From positions 1 to 64,000 of the forward strand of contig NZ_JABMKW010000002.1 of the NCBI RefSeq assembly GCF_013204795.1: DNA of 64,000 bases, read 5' to 3'. Shown here piece by piece: positions 51,555-59,212 of the stretch; the stretch's first letter is position 1; each line of letters starts with the position of its first letter. The notes under the pieces were generated by a model. It had not been told where the DNA came from and made no database searches. It saw nothing but the letters and a program-made list of their open reading frames with translations. Both the position numbers and the translations under genes were made by a program. This stretch comes from Pedobacter panaciterrae (GTDB taxonomy: Bacteria > Bacteroidota > Bacteroidia > Sphingobacteriales > Sphingobacteriaceae).

Positions 51555-51584
51555 CCGTCATCTCGACGATAGGAGAGATGACGG
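51555..51584. repeat. intergenic palindrome with GTCATCTC core (REP-like copy 3)
   Basis: CCGTCATCTC (51555-51564) and GAGATGACGG (51575-51584) form a perfect 10-bp stem with a 10-nt loop. CGTCATCTCGACGA inside it is identical to part of the hairpin at 31268-31290. It lies between two convergent genes, so it may also help termination. Confidence 0.75.
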
Positions 51585-51613
51585 ACTAACGAGGTAGCGA
51601 GATGATGGGGTTC

Positions 51614-53245
51614 TTAATTCTTTTTTACCGTTTTAAGAATCATTAGGTTTTGCGGATTCATATTGTACCCACTAATGTTATTTTGCGTCATAATTACTGA
51701 TTGATCATAATAAATGGGAACTATGTTTGCATAATCAATTACCATTTGATCCATTTTTTGATAAAGAAGATAGCGTTTTGCATTATCGCTAACATAGTAA
51801 CTTTGTTCAAATAACCTGTCAAAATCGTTATTGTAGTAGGCTGTGTAATTTGGACCATTAGGGACTTTGTTTTTAGAATAAAACATGGCAAGATAATTCT
51901 CGCCATCCGGATAGTCTGCTATCCAGGAACCTCTGAAAAAATTCACTTCGTTTTTTGACATGAGGTCCCTTAAGCTTGCATTGGGGCTTACATCTACTTT
52001 TACCTTAATACCGATTGCGGCCAATTCACCTTGTATGAATTCTATAAGATCTTTATAAGTAGTAGAAGTGCTGAGGGTAACCTGTGGCATCCCTTTGCCA
52101 TTTGGAAAGCCGGCTTCTGCTAACAGCACTGCAGCTTTTTCTGGTTCATAGTGATACCCCTTTACTGCTGTGCTGTCAAACCCGGGCATGCCTTGAGGAA
52201 TGAAGCCAGAAGTTGCCGGTATGCCTATGCTGTTACGTAAATATTTGATTAGTTTAGGCTTATCAATGGCGTAATTTATGGCCTGCCTTACTTTTTTGTA
52301 TTTTAATGGAGAGCGTTTGGCAATGGCTATATTGGTGTCGACAAGTATTCCTACATACTCTGTGCAAAGGTAAGGGCTCTTTCTGAGGTTGAATTTGCCT
52401 TTATATTTTGCAGTCATCTTTCCGCTTTTTGTTAAGATGTCATCGCGATAGCTGCCGTCTACCTTGTCAAAGAAGTCGAGATCCTTTTTAAGGAAGTTCA
52501 TGAATGCGCTTTGCTTATCTGTGATAAAGGAGACCTTTACTGCGTCGAGATAAGGTAGTTTGGTATTGCCTGCTTTTTCCCAGTAATTTTCATTTTTGAG
52601 CAATACCAGTATTTCATCTTCTTTCCAATATTTAAATTTAAAAGGCCCTGTTCCAATTGGATGGCTTCGAAAATCTTTGCCATAATGATCTACAACTTCT
52701 TTTGGCACTACCGAACAATATTGAGTGGTAAGTAATTTCATAAAAGCAGGGAATGGCTTTATGAGTTTAACCTGAAAAGTGCTGTCATTTATTGCTACAA
52801 AATTATTGATGTCTTTTACTTTGTCGCTAAATATCCAGCCACCTGAAGACGCAACTTTAGGATCGATGAGACGGTAAAAGCTATAAACAAAATCAGCAGC
52901 TATGGCTTTTCTGCCTTTTCCGTTGGGGAAAATGGGGTCGTTGTGAAAATACACATCGTTGCGGAGGTTAAAAGTATATGTTAGTCCATCTGTAGATATT
53001 TGCCACGTTTTTGCGATACAAGGCATTATGTTAAGGTTACTGTCAACCTGTACCAATCCATTAAATACCTGATTAATCATCCATAAAGCATTTTGGTTGC
53101 GTGCAAAAGCGGGATCCAGAGAGGTTAAATTCTGGTCCAGGTTCATGCTGAATACCTTTTTTCCTTTATTGGAGGAAGAGCTATTGCACGAAAAGACAAT
53201 AGGTAGAAGCAGTATGCAAAAAATATTTATTATAATACGATGCAT
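51614..53245 (-). CDS. peptide-type ABC transporter substrate-binding lipoprotein (SBP_bac_5)
   Basis: 543 residues with a lipoprotein signal (hydrophobic start and lipobox VFSC, lipidated Cys20). The body is the large two-lobed family 5 binding protein of oligopeptide/dipeptide transporters: FSMNLDQNLTSLDPAFARNQ, TYTFNLRNDVYFHND, and RQAINYAIDKPKLI. ATG 53245 gives the lipoprotein signal; a longer frame starting at 53272 runs into the promoter of the divergent gene. No permease or ATPase genes lie in the window, so the partner is elsewhere or absent. Confidence 0.92.
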   Translation of the reverse strand: MHRIIINIFCILLLPIVFSCNSSSSNKGKKVFSMNLDQNLTSLDPAFARNQNALWMINQVFNGLVQVDSNLNIMPCIAKTWQISTDGLTYTFNLRNDVYFHNDPIFPNGKGRKAIAADFVYSFYRLIDPKVASSGGWIFSDKVKDINNFVAINDSTFQVKLIKPFPAFMKLLTTQYCSVVPKEVVDHYGKDFRSHPIGTGPFKFKYWKEDEILVLLKNENYWEKAGNTKLPYLDAVKVSFITDKQSAFMNFLKKDLDFFDKVDGSYRDDILTKSGKMTAKYKGKFNLRKSPYLCTEYVGILVDTNIAIAKRSPLKYKKVRQAINYAIDKPKLIKYLRNSIGIPATSGFIPQGMPGFDSTAVKGYHYEPEKAAVLLAEAGFPNGKGMPQVTLSTSTTYKDLIEFIQGELAAIGIKVKVDVSPNASLRDLMSKNEVNFFRGSWIADYPDGENYLAMFYSKNKVPNGPNYTAYYNNDFDRLFEQSYYVSDNAKRYLLYQKMDQMVIDYANIVPIYYDQSVIMTQNNISGYNMNPQNLMILKTVKKN

Positions 53246-53259
53246 CAGTTTAGGAATAC

Positions 53260-53267
53260 TAATTTTG
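53260..53267 (+). promoter_or_regulatory. -7 promoter element for the 152-residue protein gene
   Basis: TAATTTTG, exact TAnnTTTG match, 23 nt before the ATG at 53291. Confidence 0.45.
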
Positions 53268-53290
53268 CACAAAGTAATAAATAAATCGAT

Positions 53291-53749
53291 ATGTCTTTTT
53301 TAAATGCGGTTATAAATAGGGTTGGGGACGAACAATTACGTGAAAATTTTCAGGAACGAGTAGACATAATTCAGCATAAAATTAAGTTTATGGACAAAGT
53401 TGCCGTGGCTTGTCTTGATACCAGGAATAATCTTAAAAAAGATTTGGAAGCACTTATTGCCGAAGCTGGTGGGGTCTTACAAGATGATGTTCATACAGCC
53501 AGAGTAGTTATTTATTATGAAAAAAGCACCAGTATGTTGCAGTTGATGGGAGTTGTGCCCTCGTTGTTGGATAAGGGTTGGCCTGCTGTTGAGTACGACA
53601 GAATATATCTTTGGGATGATGAAGCTGCAATGGCAGATGAGGCAGACGTGGCTGTAAACGCATTAGAAGATTTAGCGGAAATGCTATATCCGGGATACTT
53701 TGTTTTTGGAAATGAAGGTAAAACCTGGATGAGTTTTAAAACGCAATAA
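53291..53749 (+). CDS. conserved acidic protein, function unknown
   Basis: 152 residues, soluble and acidic. The first ~60 residues look helical (LRENFQERVDIIQHKIKFMD), followed by a mixed region with VVIYYEKSTSMLQLMGVVPS and an aromatic C-terminus (MLYPGYFVFGNEGKTWMSF). I do not recognise the family. It has an exact -7 box, is divergent from the peptide-binding lipoprotein, and overlaps the 3' end of the FMN reductase gene by 14 nt. Confidence 0.75.
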   Translation: MSFLNAVINRVGDEQLRENFQERVDIIQHKIKFMDKVAVACLDTRNNLKKDLEALIAEAGGVLQDDVHTARVVIYYEKSTSMLQLMGVVPSLLDKGWPAVEYDRIYLWDDEAAMADEADVAVNALEDLAEMLYPGYFVFGNEGKTWMSFKTQ

Positions 53750-54257
53750 ACTTATTTATCTGCTGGTCGGTAAATTTAAGGGTATCCTCTTTAAAGAAAT
53801 CGCCCTGTTCATTTAACTCGGCTTTAATGGTTGCAATGTGGAGCCTCAGGGGTAGCACATTTAAATGCAGGTAACTGCATACACCACCAAAATGATCAAC
53901 ACCACGTATGTTTCCGTATTTACCGGATGATATACCTACAAGGGCCGCTTTTTTATCGTAAAAGCTTTCTGGAAAGTTGCAGGCATCAATAAAGACTTTT
54001 AATACTCCGGGGAAACTTCCATTGTATTCTGGTATGATAAAAAGAAACTTGGTAGTTTGGGTTACCATTTCCTGAATAATCTGGAATTCAGGGCTTCGTT
54101 TTCCATACAAATCAGACGCGATAAGGTTATCGGGTAAATCTTCCAGATTGAAAATGGTAGATTCTAAGCCTTTTAATGCCAGAGTTTTCTGATAATATTT
54201 AGCGACTTTTAGCGTATTACTTTCAGGTCTGTTGGTTCCGGATATGATGGTTACCAT
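53736..54257 (-). CDS. NAD(P)H-dependent FMN reductase family flavoprotein
   Basis: 173 residues of the flavodoxin-like fold. The FMN phosphate loop is SGTNRPESNT near the N-terminus, and the isoalloxazine-binding PEYNGSFPGVLKVFID motif follows about residue 77-92; GISSGKYGNIRG completes the site. Members reduce FMN, quinones or azo dyes with NAD(P)H. The specific substrate is unknown. It converges on the 152-residue gene with a 14-nt overlap. Confidence 0.92.
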   Translation of the reverse strand: MVTIISGTNRPESNTLKVAKYYQKTLALKGLESTIFNLEDLPDNLIASDLYGKRSPEFQIIQEMVTQTTKFLFIIPEYNGSFPGVLKVFIDACNFPESFYDKKAALVGISSGKYGNIRGVDHFGGVCSYLHLNVLPLRLHIATIKAELNEQGDFFKEDTLKFTDQQINKFIAF

Positions 54258-54303
54258 GTATAAATTGTTAATAAGATGTTTAAAACACTTAAGGCTTTAA
54301 TAC

Positions 54304-54311
54304 TAATTTTG
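54304..54311 (+). promoter_or_regulatory. possible -7 element upstream of parA
   Basis: TAATTTTG, an exact TAnnTTTG match, but 127 nt before the parA ATG. If used, parA mRNA would have a leader of about 120 nt. Confidence 0.25.
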
Positions 54312-54438
54312 CCATTTAGTTTGTATCTTAGCTATTCGTTAAAATATGCCTAAATAAACACAAAAATAGCATTTTTTATAGATTTACGTCGAGTAAATAC
54401 AAGCCGTTAGAGAATAATTGTAATTATTAATTAGATAG

Positions 54439-55242
54439 ATGAGTAAAATTATTGCATTGGCAAATCAGAAGGGTGGCGTAGGGAAAACTACTTCATCAAT
54501 TAACTTAGCCGCAAGTTTAGCCGTACTAGAATATAGAACATTATTAGTTGATGCTGATCCTCAGGCCAATTCTACCTCTGGTATTGGTTTTGACCCAAGA
54601 AGCATCAAAAATAGCATTTACGAGTGTATCATTAATGATATCGATGCGGTAGACGCCATTCAGAAAACTGAAACTCCTAATCTTGATCTGCTTCCGGCAC
54701 ATATCGATTTGGTAGGTGCAGAGATCGAAATGATAAACCTGAACAACAGGGAATATAAGATGAAGGCTGTTCTTGAAAAAGTTAAAGATCAGTATGATTT
54801 TATTATTGTTGACTGCTCACCATCTTTAGGTTTAATTACCATTAATGCACTTACAGCTGCTGATTCAGTAATTATCCCTGTACAATGTGAATATTTTGCA
54901 CTTGAAGGACTAGGGAAACTTTTGAACACAATTAAAATTGTTCAAAACCGTTTAAATCCTGAATTGGAAATTGAAGGAATTCTACTTACGATGTATGATG
55001 TGCGTTTAAGACTGTCAAATCAGGTTGTAGAAGAGGTTAAGACCCATTTCCAGGAGTTGGTTTTTGACACAATTATTCAGCGTAATACGCGCTTAAGTGA
55101 GGCCCCAAGTTACGGTATTTCAGTAATTATGCATGATGCCACTTGTAAAGGCGCAATTAACTACCTGAACCTTGCCCGTGAAATTGTTCATAAAAACGGA
55201 ATGGTTAAGGAAGTACAGAATACAACTACAGCAATTATTTAA
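54439..55242 (+). CDS. parA: chromosome-partitioning ATPase ParA (Soj)
   Basis: 267 residues, a deviant Walker A ATPase that positions chromosome origins with ParB. Walker A KGGVGKTTSS begins at residue 11 (NQKGGVGKTT), A' motif LLVDADPQAN, Walker B FIIVDCSPSLG. It is the short chromosomal form without an N-terminal DNA-binding domain. parB starts 11 nt after its stop. This places the window probably not far from the replication origin, although I found no parS site. Confidence 0.95.
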   Translation: MSKIIALANQKGGVGKTTSSINLAASLAVLEYRTLLVDADPQANSTSGIGFDPRSIKNSIYECIINDIDAVDAIQKTETPNLDLLPAHIDLVGAEIEMINLNNREYKMKAVLEKVKDQYDFIIVDCSPSLGLITINALTAADSVIIPVQCEYFALEGLGKLLNTIKIVQNRLNPELEIEGILLTMYDVRLRLSNQVVEEVKTHFQELVFDTIIQRNTRLSEAPSYGISVIMHDATCKGAINYLNLAREIVHKNGMVKEVQNTTTAII

Positions 55243-55253
55243 AAATATTTTTA

Positions 55254-56174
55254 ATGACATCTTTTCAGCGAAAAACAGGTTTAGGTAAAGGGTTAAGTGC
55301 GCTTTTGGATGACTCAGATGCTGTAAACCCGCCAAAGAACGGGGTGAACCCGGTAAGCGAAACAAAGCAAGAGGGCGGTAACAACAATAATATTGGGCAT
55401 ATTAATATTAATGATGTTGAAACTAACCCGTATCAACCTCGTACTGAATTTGATCAGGTTGCTTTAAATGAGCTTTCTGAATCTATCAGGGTTCAAGGTT
55501 TAATACAGCCAATTACGGTAAGAAAACAGCCTGGAGGTAAATATCAGTTGATCTCTGGAGAGAGAAGATTGCGCGCTTCTAAGTTAGCAGGCCTAACCGA
55601 AATTCCTGCATATATCCGCAGTGCCAATGATCAGCAAATGCTGGAGATGGCTCTTATTGAGAATATTCAGCGTGAAAATCTTAATGCAATTGAGATTGCA
55701 CTGAGCTTTCAGCAGATGATAGATGAATGTAATTTGAAACAAGAGCAATTAGGTGAAAGAGTTGGTAAAAATCGTACTACGGTAACCAATTATCTTCGCT
55801 TACTGAAATTGCCACCAGCAATACAGGTTTCTATAAGAGATCAAAAGATTTCTATGGGACATGCACGTGCACTGATAAATGTAGAACAGGCAGAAAAACA
55901 GCTCTTTATTCATGATGAGATCATTGATAAGGGACTGTCGGTGCGCAAGGTTGAAGAGTTAGTAAGAAGCATAAATAGTGTTCAGGTAAAAGCAAAACCA
56001 AGCAGACAGCCTGTTAGTGTTTCATTTGAATATCAAAAACTACAGAGAGATCTAGCATCTAAATTTGCCACTAAAGTTAAGCTGAAAGTCGGTGAAAATG
56101 GGAAAGGGGCTATAGAGATCCCATTTATGTCTGAGGATGACCTAAGCCGTATTCTGGAATTATTAGATTGGTAA
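55254..56174 (+). CDS. parB: ParB/RepB/Spo0J family partition protein
   Basis: 306 residues. The N-terminal GLGKGLSALLDD binds ParA, the CTPase/clamp domain follows (NPYQPRTEFD, SGERRLRASKLAG, ALIENIQRENLN), then the helix-turn-helix (EQLGERVGKNRTTVTNYLRLLKLP in two parts) and a C-terminal dimerisation segment. It binds parS sites and spreads using CTP. Its stop codon overlaps the start of the DUF5683 gene (TAATG). Confidence 0.96.
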   Translation: MTSFQRKTGLGKGLSALLDDSDAVNPPKNGVNPVSETKQEGGNNNNIGHININDVETNPYQPRTEFDQVALNELSESIRVQGLIQPITVRKQPGGKYQLISGERRLRASKLAGLTEIPAYIRSANDQQMLEMALIENIQRENLNAIEIALSFQQMIDECNLKQEQLGERVGKNRTTVTNYLRLLKLPPAIQVSIRDQKISMGHARALINVEQAEKQLFIHDEIIDKGLSVRKVEELVRSINSVQVKAKPSRQPVSVSFEYQKLQRDLASKFATKVKLKVGENGKGAIEIPFMSEDDLSRILELLDW

Positions 56175-56824
56175 TGTACAAAAGTCTGCTGCTATCGGTT
56201 TTGTTTCTTTTTGTGACAGCGTTAGCTCGTGCCCAGGAAACTCCTGTTGTTAAAAAGGATACCCTGGTGATTAAAGCAAAACCAGTAGTAGAACCTGTAA
56301 GGGCTCAAAAAGTAGATACAATTAAAAAACCGGCCTACGTAAATCTTGGTAAAATTGCAGGCAGAAGAGCTGCACTAAGTTCACTTATGCTTCCCGGACT
56401 TGGACAAATCAGAAATGGGGTTACCGTTTATAGGCTGGCAAAAGTTGCCGGTCTTTATACAGGGATAACGCTTCTTACGATTTCGTTTATAGACAATAGT
56501 AAGAATTACAAGCTTTTTTATGATGAAATCATTTATCGTAGAGCGAATAATAATGAGAAAAGTGCCGATTTCCCATATAACAACATGGATGAGGCTGGAT
56601 TAATTACTGCAAAGGATCTTTTCAGAAGAAATAAAGAGGTAATTATTTTCTCATACGTTGGGTTGTATCTACTTAATGTAGTCGAGGCCTATATAGATGC
56701 CCGCCTGAAATATTTTAATGTAGACGATATAGGGATGAAAATTTCTCCTGGTCTAATCAACACTGATACCATGTATGGTTTTAATAATGTAACGCCTGGG
56801 ATAAAACTTACTATCAGATTATAG
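56174..56824 (+). CDS. DUF5683 exported/membrane protein
   Basis: 216 residues. Signal peptide (MYKSLLLSVLFLFVTALARAQ), a charged linker, then the DUF5683 core (about 62-175) with RRAALSSLMLPGLGQIRNG and two hydrophobic segments (about 90-108 and 155-175). Function unknown, but in many Bacteroidota this gene sits between parB and dapB. I use ATG 56174, which overlaps the parB stop. Confidence 0.88.
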   Translation: MYKSLLLSVLFLFVTALARAQETPVVKKDTLVIKAKPVVEPVRAQKVDTIKKPAYVNLGKIAGRRAALSSLMLPGLGQIRNGVTVYRLAKVAGLYTGITLLTISFIDNSKNYKLFYDEIIYRRANNNEKSADFPYNNMDEAGLITAKDLFRRNKEVIIFSYVGLYLLNVVEAYIDARLKYFNVDDIGMKISPGLINTDTMYGFNNVTPGIKLTIRL

Positions 56825-56949
56825 TATATTTTTACGCAAGTTTGAACTCGTATATGAGGGCTTTTAATACCTTTAGCAAAAAAATAAAAAATTAGATGAT
56901 TCAGTCTTATGTTTAAGTCTGGTTTGTAACAAATAAAAGAATAAAACCA

Positions 56950-57690
56950 ATGAAAATAGCATTACTAGGCTATGGCAAAATGGGTCAGATTATCGAACGT
57001 TTTGCCTTAGAAAGAGGACATGAGGTAGTTTTGAAAATCAGCATTGATAATCTTGATGACTTAACGGTTGCTAATCTGCGAAAGGCCGATGTAGCTATCG
57101 ATTTTAGTGCTCCTGATGCGGCAATAAATAATATTTATACCTGTTTTGATGCAAATGTTCCTGTTGTTGTAGGTACTACGGGATGGTATGGCCAATTGCA
57201 GGAAGTAAAAAATGAGTGCCTTACGCGTAACAATGCACTTCTTTATGGGTCAAACTTTAGCATTGGGGTTAATATCTTCTTTCACATGAACAAGGTATTG
57301 GCGAAGTTAATGAACGACTTCCCTGCATACGAGGTCCAGGTAGAGGAAATACATCATACGCAGAAACTAGATTCACCAAGTGGTACAGCTATGACTATCG
57401 CCGAAGGCATTATCGAGAATGTTGACAGAAAACGTGAATGGGTAAATGAACTTGTAGGTACAGAGTTCGATGATGTATTAAAGAAAGAACAATTACTGAT
57501 TGAATCGCATAGAATAGAAAATATACCAGGTACACATACAGTGGTTTATAGTTCTGAGGTAGATGAGATCGAATTTAAACACACTGCTCATAATCGTTCA
57601 GGGTTTGCATTAGGTGCAGTAGTAGCTGCCGAATGGCTTGAAAAAAAGCAGGGCTTTTATAACATTGCTGATATATTTAATTTTAAATAA
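56950..57690 (+). CDS. dapB: 4-hydroxy-tetrahydrodipicolinate reductase
   Basis: 246 residues. Reduces the dihydrodipicolinate precursor in the lysine/diaminopimelate pathway, feeding peptidoglycan synthesis. N-terminal NAD(P) motif ALLGYGKMGQ, active-site loop VVGTTGWYG, and the DapB signature EIHHTQKLDSPSGTAM with catalytic His and Lys. A TACCTTTA box (56868-56875) preceded by TTTG (56841-56844) may serve as a promoter in the 125-nt gap after DUF5683. lepB follows 9 nt downstream. Confidence 0.96.
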   Translation: MKIALLGYGKMGQIIERFALERGHEVVLKISIDNLDDLTVANLRKADVAIDFSAPDAAINNIYTCFDANVPVVVGTTGWYGQLQEVKNECLTRNNALLYGSNFSIGVNIFFHMNKVLAKLMNDFPAYEVQVEEIHHTQKLDSPSGTAMTIAEGIIENVDRKREWVNELVGTEFDDVLKKEQLLIESHRIENIPGTHTVVYSSEVDEIEFKHTAHNRSGFALGAVVAAEWLEKKQGFYNIADIFNFK

Positions 57691-57699
57691 TAAAAAAAT

Positions 57700-58899
57700 A
57701 TGAATTGGAAATTCTGGCAAAAGGAGAATAAGGACACTAAGCCAAAAAAGAAAAAATCCAGAAGCCGAGAATGGGTTGATGCTATTTTGTTTGCAGTAAT
57801 TGCTGCTACGATAATCAGGGTATTTTTTATAGAAGCATATACTATCCCAACAGGATCTATGGAAAGATCATTATTAATAGGTGATTTCTTATTTGTTAGT
57901 AAGGTTAATTATGGCCCTCGTGTGCCAATGACACCAGTTGCATTCCCTTTTGCTCATCATACAATGCCTTTAACCGGTACTAAAGCATATTGGGATGGCG
58001 TGCAATGGAAGTACCGCAGATTGCCAGGCTTATCTGAGATCAAAAGAAATGACGTAGTGGTATTTAACTACCCTCAGGGTGATACTGTAGCCCTGGAGAT
58101 TCAGGACGTTGACTACTATAAAATGGTGAGATCAGAAGGCTGGGATGCAATTAATAAACACTACACTGTTGTAAGCAGACCTGTTGATAAAAGAGAGAAT
58201 TATATTAAAAGGTGCATCGGTATTGCCGGTGACATAATTAGTATGAAAGATGGTCTTGTTTCTGTAAATGGTAAACCAGAGAAACTTAAAAGTACTGGGC
58301 AGATGACTTATGCAGTTACATTTAAAACAGCCGATATCAATTTCTCTGTTTTTGAGGATCTTGGATTTAATATATCAGAGGATATTAATCAATCATCTCC
58401 TAATACTTATAGTTTTACAGGCACAGAACCAATGATGGATAAGGTTAGTAAACTGGATTTTGTGCAATCTGTAAAAGAAGTGACTCAACCAGAAGGCTAT
58501 CAGGAGAAAGATGTTTTCCCTTTTGATCCAAAAAGAAATTGGAATGCTGATAATTTTGGCCCCATTCTTATACCTAAAAAGGGGATGACAGTTCAATTGG
58601 ATAGTGCATCAATGCCTCTTTACGAGAGAAGTATCAGAATTTATGAGGGTAACAAGTTAGAGAAAGCTGGCACTGGCTGGTTGATTAATGGTAAACCTGC
58701 AACCAGTTATACTTTTAAAATGGACTACTACTGGATGATGGGAGATAACAGACATAACTCATTAGATTCTCGCTATTGGGGATTTGTACCTGAAGATCAT
58801 ATTGTAGGAAAAGCATTATTTATTTGGATGAGCTATAATACCAATGGATCATTCTTTAATAAAATAAGATGGAATAGGCTACTGAGAGGAATAAACTAG
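57700..58899 (+). CDS. lepB: signal peptidase I
   Basis: Cleaves signal peptides of exported proteins. 399 residues: one membrane segment (about 25-45), the catalytic Ser53 in [10 protein letters not shown], the catalytic Lys170 in [12 protein letters not shown], and the late conserved box [17 protein letters not shown]. About 170 residues lie between the last two boxes, a large insertion compared with the E. coli enzyme but usual for Bacteroidota. Co-directional with dapB. Its terminator region is interrupted by an inserted element. Confidence 0.96.
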   Translation: MNWKFWQKENKDTKPKKKKSRSREWVDAILFAVIAATIIRVFFIEAYTIPTGSMERSLLIGDFLFVSKVNYGPRVPMTPVAFPFAHHTMPLTGTKAYWDGVQWKYRRLPGLSEIKRNDVVVFNYPQGDTVALEIQDVDYYKMVRSEGWDAINKHYTVVSRPVDKRENYIKRCIGIAGDIISMKDGLVSVNGKPEKLKSTGQMTYAVTFKTADINFSVFEDLGFNISEDINQSSPNTYSFTGTEPMMDKVSKLDFVQSVKEVTQPEGYQEKDVFPFDPKRNWNADNFGPILIPKKGMTVQLDSASMPLYERSIRIYEGNKLEKAGTGWLINGKPATSYTFKMDYYWMMGDNRHNSLDSRYWGFVPEDHIVGKALFIWMSYNTNGSFFNKIRWNRLLRGIN

Positions 58900-58922
58900 A
58901 ACCAAAGATTTATTTAAATAGT

Positions 58923-59150
58923 AAAAAGAGGGTGTCATTTAGGGAGGGCACTGAAAAAGTCCTTTACAAAAATGGGGTAGTTCATAAATCATGAATTGCC
59001 CCATTTTCATTAAGTTGTAAGAAGTTTTTCTAGTTAAAATTTTCTGTAGCCGACCCTGAGAGGGTCAAATTCAATTATTTCATAATTTTATTTCTCTCGG
59101 TTATTTTCGAGCCACTTTTTCAGTGCCCTTCCATTTAGGGCCCTCTTTTT
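58923..59150 (+). terminator. lepB terminator split by an inserted element
   Basis: AAAAAGAGGG (58923-58932) and CCCTCTTTTT (59141-59150, then more T) are the two arms of a terminator hairpin. Removing 58943-59131 and one copy of the duplicated CATTTAG leaves a compact hairpin with a 12-nt loop followed by a T-run, 23 nt after the lepB stop. This indicates the terminator existed first and the element entered its loop. Confidence 0.7.
58943..59131. mobile_element. MITE-like insertion (about 189 bp, no coding capacity)
   Basis: Ends are inverted repeats: AGGGCACTGAAAAAGT (58945-58960) and its exact complement ACTTTTTCAGTGCCCT (59114-59129), extendable outward with one mismatch. The element is flanked by direct repeats CATTTAG (or CATTTAGGG) at 58936 and 59132, as expected for a 7-9 bp target-site duplication. 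Inside are a 17-bp near-perfect hairpin (58969-59007, arms AAAATGGGGTAGTTCAT and ATGAATTGCCCCATTTT) and the palindrome GACCCTGAGAGGGTC (59052-59066). No transposase frame is present. I cannot name the parent insertion-sequence family. Confidence 0.72.
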
Positions 59151-59212
59151 TTATATAATTAATATTAAATCACGGTTGGCAATCGATGGGGATTTCTTTA
59201 CTTTTAGGGTGC

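Noticed and set aside
54258..57000. parS site near parAB
   Set aside because: I found no TGTTTCACGTGAAACA-like 16-mer. The few CACGTG hexamers in the window (in ribF, leuS) lack the flanking symmetry.
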